A stretch of 44,762 nt of DNA. It comes from a virus. The stretch lies in the IMG/VR virus record IMGVR_UViG_3300042516_005278, positions 1 to 44,762 of that record. One strand, written 5' to 3'. Shown here one piece after another: positions 41,167-44,762 of this stretch (position 1 is the stretch's first letter; each line of letters begins with the position of its first letter). Both the position numbers and the translations under genes were made by a program. The notes under the pieces were generated by a model. It ran no database searches. It saw only the letters and a list, made by a program, of their open reading frames with translations, and was not told the origin of the DNA.

Positions 41167-43749
41167 TTACCTCATCATCCCCAGCGTTTCTATTTTTGAC
41201 CTCATCCCCTTTGTAGAAGCACTAAAACTTGGTGGTCTTGAAGTGGATGGTTTGCTACCACTTCCTCTTCTACCATTCATTCCACCTCCAGCAACTACAA
41301 CTTTTGGTTTTGGTTTTACTGGAGGATTTACTGGTTTTCTTCTATTCAATTCTGCTTGCCTTTTTGCAATAGTTGCTTGAGTTGCCCCTCTTGCTTTTAA
41401 TGACGCAATAGATCCTCTTGCTGCTTCGTCATATTTCTTTCTCGCATTTTCAGCATCAATATCTTTATATGCTCCAGGATTTATCATTCTTCCGAGTGCT
41501 TCAAGTGGATTGCTTGTTCCCGTTCCTGCTTGAGGACCTCTCACATAAACTAACTTACCACCTCTCATTGCCTTATATCCAACAAAAGGTCTTCCCCTAT
41601 CGTCACTCATAATTTGCGTTTTGGGTGCATCTTTAAAGGACTGATCTTTTAATCCATAACCGCCCATAATTTTTCCACCTTTCAATCCAGCAAGTCTTCT
41701 TTTATTTGCTTCTTGTTGTAAGAATTGTAGTCTTTCAGTTTCTACCCCCCCATCCATAAATTGTCCCATAGGACCAGATTGCAATTTCTGTACTCTTTTT
41801 GTCTGTTCTTCAATTTGTTTTTTTAATTCAGCATTAGAAAGATTTCCAAAACCAATTCCCATTTTGTCATATAAATCTCCCACAGCAGCCTGAACTTGAG
41901 GTTTAAATATTTCAGCCAAACCCAATAGAACACTACCGACAATACCACCTCTTCCACCACGACCACCAGGTACATTCATATTAGTTCTTATTTGCTGTAT
42001 CTCTGGAACTGAAAGACCAGCAGTTACTCCACTTCTAACAAGTCCTCCACCAGTATAAGGAACAATAGCACGACTTGCTGGTATTGGTTGTCTTACGTTT
42101 TGTGCTGCTTTGGAAAAATAATCTGCAGGAAGATTACTAAATTGACCTCTTAAATTTGATTTTGGTTTGTTTAATCTTGGCAGATTTTCGGCATATCTTG
42201 GAGCAGTTTTTGCATCCATATCAAACTTCTTCGCCAAGTCATCAAGTCCTGCAGCTGCTCTAGAACTTTGAGTAAATGATTGTGGATTATTAACTGCTTT
42301 TACTTTATCTGCTACAGATTGGCGAATAGCATCAAGAGCATCATCAGCACCGTGATGTCCCTGAAATATTCTTTCGTAAATATTTTCTCCACCGACCATT
42401 TTTGCAAAATCAGGTACTCCATTTAATTTTTTAAACGCTTTAAATAAATCCTCCTCTGTTCCAAATTGCCTAAAAACACGCGCAGCACGTCTAAGAGTAT
42501 CAACATCAGGATTTGCTCCATAACTAGAAGCAAGAGGTATATCACCAATCATACCGCCACCTTGAGCATAAACACTTTCATTCTTAAAGGTGGGTTTATT
42601 AGTTCCGCCACCAGCAGCATTCATTGCCTCAAAAGTTTCAACTCCATATTTACGAACAGCACCTGCAGAAATAACAAATTCACCATCACTCAACCAAGCA
42701 GGAATTTTATCTACTCCTTTTTCTCCAGTTACAAGTCCACTAAAGTAATTTCTAAAACCACCAAGCATACCAGAAAGATTAAATCCACCACCAGAAAATC
42801 TTGGAACACTTATAGACCCACCACCAGCACGTTGTTCAACTTTCTGCTCCTCACCACTAAATGCTCTCTGCGCTAATTGAGTTGCTGCATATCCTCCTAC
42901 AGCAACTGCAGCAGCAGTCCTTGGATTACTTTTAGCAAATCTTAAAAGAGCAGGTATTGCTTTTGCAAGTTTTGCAATTCCAGATAAAGCAATTTTTGTT
43001 AAGACTCTAACACTCTTTCCAAACTTTGTTCCAAATAAAATAAATCCACCAAGAAGTGCTGGTCCCCAATCACCCAAGAACCTAATAATAGATTTTACTT
43101 TATCAGCATTCTCTGGATTACCTAACCACTCAACGAGTTTATATACTATTCTTCCAAGTATGACAGTCGTGAAAAATTGAAGTATTCTATCGAGTAAAGA
43201 TTTAACAGGTGCTATTATTTTCTCTGCTGTTTTCTTTAATCCTTCAAATCTTTTTTCAAGTTTACTTTCAGCAAGACCTCTCTTTTCTTGCTCCGCTTTT
43301 CTTTTACTATAAGCAGATGCATCATCATCTATTTTCTTTTGTGTAGTAAGTGTATCTGCAACTGAAGACATATGCTTAACAATTGCAGAAATATTTTCCT
43401 CTATTCCTCCACCAACTTTTTGGGTAACTCCAGCATACTTTTGAAGTGTCCCGGATGGAGATCTTACAAGAGCGTTTCCACGAGGTCCATTTATCCCACC
43501 ACCAACTGTTGGTAATAGACCTTTTTTCGAAGAGACAATTGACGATTTTGCTGCTTTTGTACTTACAATTTTATCAACAAACTTTTCAAAACTTATCTTA
43601 TTTTTTCTTTTAGAAAATCCTTCTTTTAATTCTTCTTTAGATAATTTTTGCCCACCAACAGTATTCTCCGTGAGGAGTTCATTTAGGTAATATTCATACC
43701 TATTCTTACCAAAAAAACTAGAAGCACTTATTGCTTTAGAAGTGGGCAT
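41167..43749 (-). CDS. Tape-measure-like protein, 860 aa
   Basis: N-terminal helical part (EYYLNELLTENTVGGQKLSK, then a 120-180 coiled-coil-like stretch with KKIDDDASAYSKRKAEQEKR), hydrophobic helices near 185-300 (FFTTVILGRIVYKLVEWLGN, GPALLGGFILFG, TAAAVAVGGYAATQLAQRAF), and the motif DKIPAWLSDGEFVISAGAV with KYGVETFEAMNAAGGG at residues 346-382. That motif is a hallmark of phage tape-measure proteins. The gene lies directly after gp26 and the 62-residue ORF, the place where tape-measure genes sit in tailed phages. Its first 14 bases overlap the end of that ORF, so expression is coupled. Confidence 0.78.
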   Translation of the reverse strand: MPTSKAISASSFFGKNRYEYYLNELLTENTVGGQKLSKEELKEGFSKRKNKISFEKFVDKIVSTKAAKSSIVSSKKGLLPTVGGGINGPRGNALVRSPSGTLQKYAGVTQKVGGGIEENISAIVKHMSSVADTLTTQKKIDDDASAYSKRKAEQEKRGLAESKLEKRFEGLKKTAEKIIAPVKSLLDRILQFFTTVILGRIVYKLVEWLGNPENADKVKSIIRFLGDWGPALLGGFILFGTKFGKSVRVLTKIALSGIAKLAKAIPALLRFAKSNPRTAAAVAVGGYAATQLAQRAFSGEEQKVEQRAGGGSISVPRFSGGGFNLSGMLGGFRNYFSGLVTGEKGVDKIPAWLSDGEFVISAGAVRKYGVETFEAMNAAGGGTNKPTFKNESVYAQGGGMIGDIPLASSYGANPDVDTLRRAARVFRQFGTEEDLFKAFKKLNGVPDFAKMVGGENIYERIFQGHHGADDALDAIRQSVADKVKAVNNPQSFTQSSRAAAGLDDLAKKFDMDAKTAPRYAENLPRLNKPKSNLRGQFSNLPADYFSKAAQNVRQPIPASRAIVPYTGGGLVRSGVTAGLSVPEIQQIRTNMNVPGGRGGRGGIVGSVLLGLAEIFKPQVQAAVGDLYDKMGIGFGNLSNAELKKQIEEQTKRVQKLQSGPMGQFMDGGVETERLQFLQQEANKRRLAGLKGGKIMGGYGLKDQSFKDAPKTQIMSDDRGRPFVGYKAMRGGKLVYVRGPQAGTGTSNPLEALGRMINPGAYKDIDAENARKKYDEAARGSIASLKARGATQATIAKRQAELNRRKPVNPPVKPKPKVVVAGGGMNGRRGSGSKPSTSRPPSFSASTKGMRSKIETLGMMR

Positions 43750-43924
43750 TGTTGATTTGCTGTTTTTGTTTTAACTCTTCTTCCTCAAGATGTTGTTGTA
43801 ATAATGCAACATAGATATCCCTCTCCCAAGGAATCATATTTTCAATCTCCCATAGTGAATATTTATGGTACTGCATTAGAGAAAAATTAAGTTTGAAGTA
43901 ATTTTCCAGATCCATATGGATCAT
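43736..43924 (-). CDS. Small tail-assembly ORF, likely frameshift extension of gp26, 62 aa
   Basis: MIHMDLENYFKLNFSLMQYH then KYSLWEIENMIPWERDIYVA and LLQQHLEEEELKQKQ: a helical, acidic-ended protein like the T part of the G/GT tail-assembly chaperones of other phages. It is in the -1 frame relative to gp26, begins three bases beyond the gp26 stop, and the frame stays open back through the slippery site at 43933-43939. If the ribosome slips, a fusion of about 303 residues forms. It ends 14 bases inside the tape-measure gene. The stand-alone ATG is also usable. The chaperone role is inference. Confidence 0.75.
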   Translation of the reverse strand: MIHMDLENYFKLNFSLMQYHKYSLWEIENMIPWERDIYVALLQQHLEEEELKQKQQINNAHF

Positions 43925-43926
43925 AC

Positions 43927-44646
43927 TTATACGAAAAAACTTGCTAACCCTTCTAAAACAACTTCACTTTCAATTTCAGTTACTGGATTTTTCACTTTAA
44001 TTTTGTGAGAAAGTTTTGGCATCGTTTCAAAAAACTTTTCAATATCTTTAAATTGAGAAGAATTCATTGATTCCAAAAAGTCAGACATCTCTTTTTTAGT
44101 TACGTCTGCAGAGGTCCAAACTTCTTCTTCAGTAAAAATTTTATCAATACAAGATGCAATCAATTCAAAAGATTTGTCCATTGCATTCTTGTCACCAAAA
44201 TCAAAATTATTCTTAATAAATTGGTCTAATGATGGATACTTCATTTCCATCATAATAGAATTATCAAGTTTAATTCTGTTCGTATGCTTTTTATCTTTTT
44301 GAACTTGAATGTCATCCAGATTAATTTTTACAGGAACTTGCGTCTCACCATCATCGGGACAAATAATATTGACTTCAAGTTCTTCACCAACAGACTTACC
44401 GCGAATATTTAAAAACAAATATTCAATATCAAAAGTAGGAAGAGACTCTACTTTAATATTTTTCGTAAGAATACAGTTCGTGATAACCGTTTTAATTGCT
44501 GTTGTAATTTGCTTTGTATCTTCGCTCTCTAAAGCAATTACAAGCAACTTTTCTTCTTTGACCAAAAATGGTCTATATTGAATTGTGTCTCCAATTGAAG
44601 GCAATTCAAGTTCATAAGTTGGTGTAGAAATCTTAGGTAAAGGCAT
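43927..44646 (-). CDS. gp26: Baseplate hub/tail-assembly protein gp26, 239 aa
   Basis: Matches the T4 gp26 family pattern: PTYELELPSIGDTIQYRPFL, VKEEKLLVIALESEDTKQIT, FDIEYLFLNIRGKSVGEELE, then a Cys-containing strand (VNIICPDDGETQVPVKINLD). The C-terminus is rich in acidic helices (FTEEEVWTSADVTKKEMSDF) and ends LASFFV. In T4 gp26 is needed for baseplate hub formation; given its partner ORF and the following tape-measure gene, a chaperone role like lambda G is plausible. A slippery T TTT TTC precedes the stop by one codon. A GCTAAATA motif lies 28 bases upstream as a possible late promoter. Confidence 0.87.
   Translation of the reverse strand: MPLPKISTPTYELELPSIGDTIQYRPFLVKEEKLLVIALESEDTKQITTAIKTVITNCILTKNIKVESLPTFDIEYLFLNIRGKSVGEELEVNIICPDDGETQVPVKINLDDIQVQKDKKHTNRIKLDNSIMMEMKYPSLDQFIKNNFDFGDKNAMDKSFELIASCIDKIFTEEEVWTSADVTKKEMSDFLESMNSSQFKDIEKFFETMPKLSHKIKVKNPVTEIESEVVLEGLASFFV
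43933..43939 (-). promoter_or_regulatory. Candidate -1 ribosomal frameshift site T_TTT_TTC
   Basis: In the gp26 frame the codons read AGT TTT TTC GTA TAA. The heptamer T TTT TTC is a classical X_XXY_YYZ slippery sequence. A shift by -1 continues CGT ATA AGT ATG, into the 62-residue ORF with no stop. A downstream stimulatory structure is not evident by eye. Confidence 0.7.
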
Positions 44647-44673
44647 AATATCCTATAGAACTTCAGGTGTGAT

Positions 44674-44681
44674 TATTTAGC
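44674..44681 (-). promoter_or_regulatory. Variant late-promoter motif GCTAAATA
   Basis: Minus-strand GCTAAATA, one mismatch from NATAAATA, 27 bases before gp26. Shares CTAAATA with two other sites in the window; may be the promoter of the tail-core operon. Confidence 0.35.
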
Positions 44682-44724
44682 GTAGATGGACAGAAGAAAA
44701 AGTGCCATGCACAATAATCTAAGA

Positions 44725-44749
44725 GGGTCATTGAGACCCCCCCCTTTTT
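44725..44749. terminator. Possible terminator-like hairpin near the right edge
   Basis: GGGTC pairs with GACCC around a five-base loop; the plus strand then has five further C residues and five T residues. The T run suits the plus strand, but no plus-strand gene ends here; the minus strand has a poor T tract. The region 44647-44762 holds no convincing gene. Confidence 0.3.
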
Positions 44750-44762
44750 ATGCCAAAATATT

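Overview
The window looks like part of the genome of a T4-like cyanophage, a myovirus of marine Synechococcus or Prochlorococcus. The DNA is AT-rich and densely coded, almost entirely on the minus strand. It carries recognisable T4-type baseplate genes (gp26 and gp5), a viral CP12 gene (a Calvin-cycle inhibitor), and long tail-fibre-like proteins built from GIGTxxPTxxLHVxG-type modules. At least seven genes are preceded by the NATAAATA late-promoter motif.

Read in transcription order (right to left), region 44646-34702 is the tail-core and baseplate-hub operon. It runs gp26, a 62-residue ORF that a slippery T_TTT_TTC site could fuse to gp26, two tape-measure-like proteins (the second with a cell-wall hydrolase domain), a probable gp27-like hub protein, cp12, and a gp5 that has lost its lysozyme domain. 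Region 34654-27966 encodes a 1532-residue virion protein with internal duplications, a beta-helical spike-like protein, and two small proteins that share a C-terminal domain.

Region 27969-25552 is a compact non-structural island. It starts at a near-perfect sigma70 promoter (TTGACA, 17 bp, TATGAT). It holds several small conserved-looking ORFs, an HNH endonuclease whose end overlaps a tRNA-Leu(TAA), a tRNA-Thr(TGT), and a Mom-like DNA-modification protein. It ends at an intrinsic terminator.

Region 25507-1 is a host-recognition region of tail-fibre or adhesin genes: a 1994-residue giant; two Calx-beta plus glycine-rich adhesins, each next to a small Tfa-like gene; a fibre with a 30-bp tandem repeat; a 937-residue fibre; a 620-residue beta-helix protein; and a >1779-residue protein with propeller-like repeats that runs off the left edge. 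One Tfa-like gene (11807-12181) is the only plus-strand gene.

The most interesting observations are the possible G/GT-type -1 frameshift at gp26, cp12 inside the hub operon, the short-armed tRNA-Leu overlapped by an HNH gene, and the paired, oppositely oriented adhesin modules. No gene-free stretch exceeds about 120 bases.
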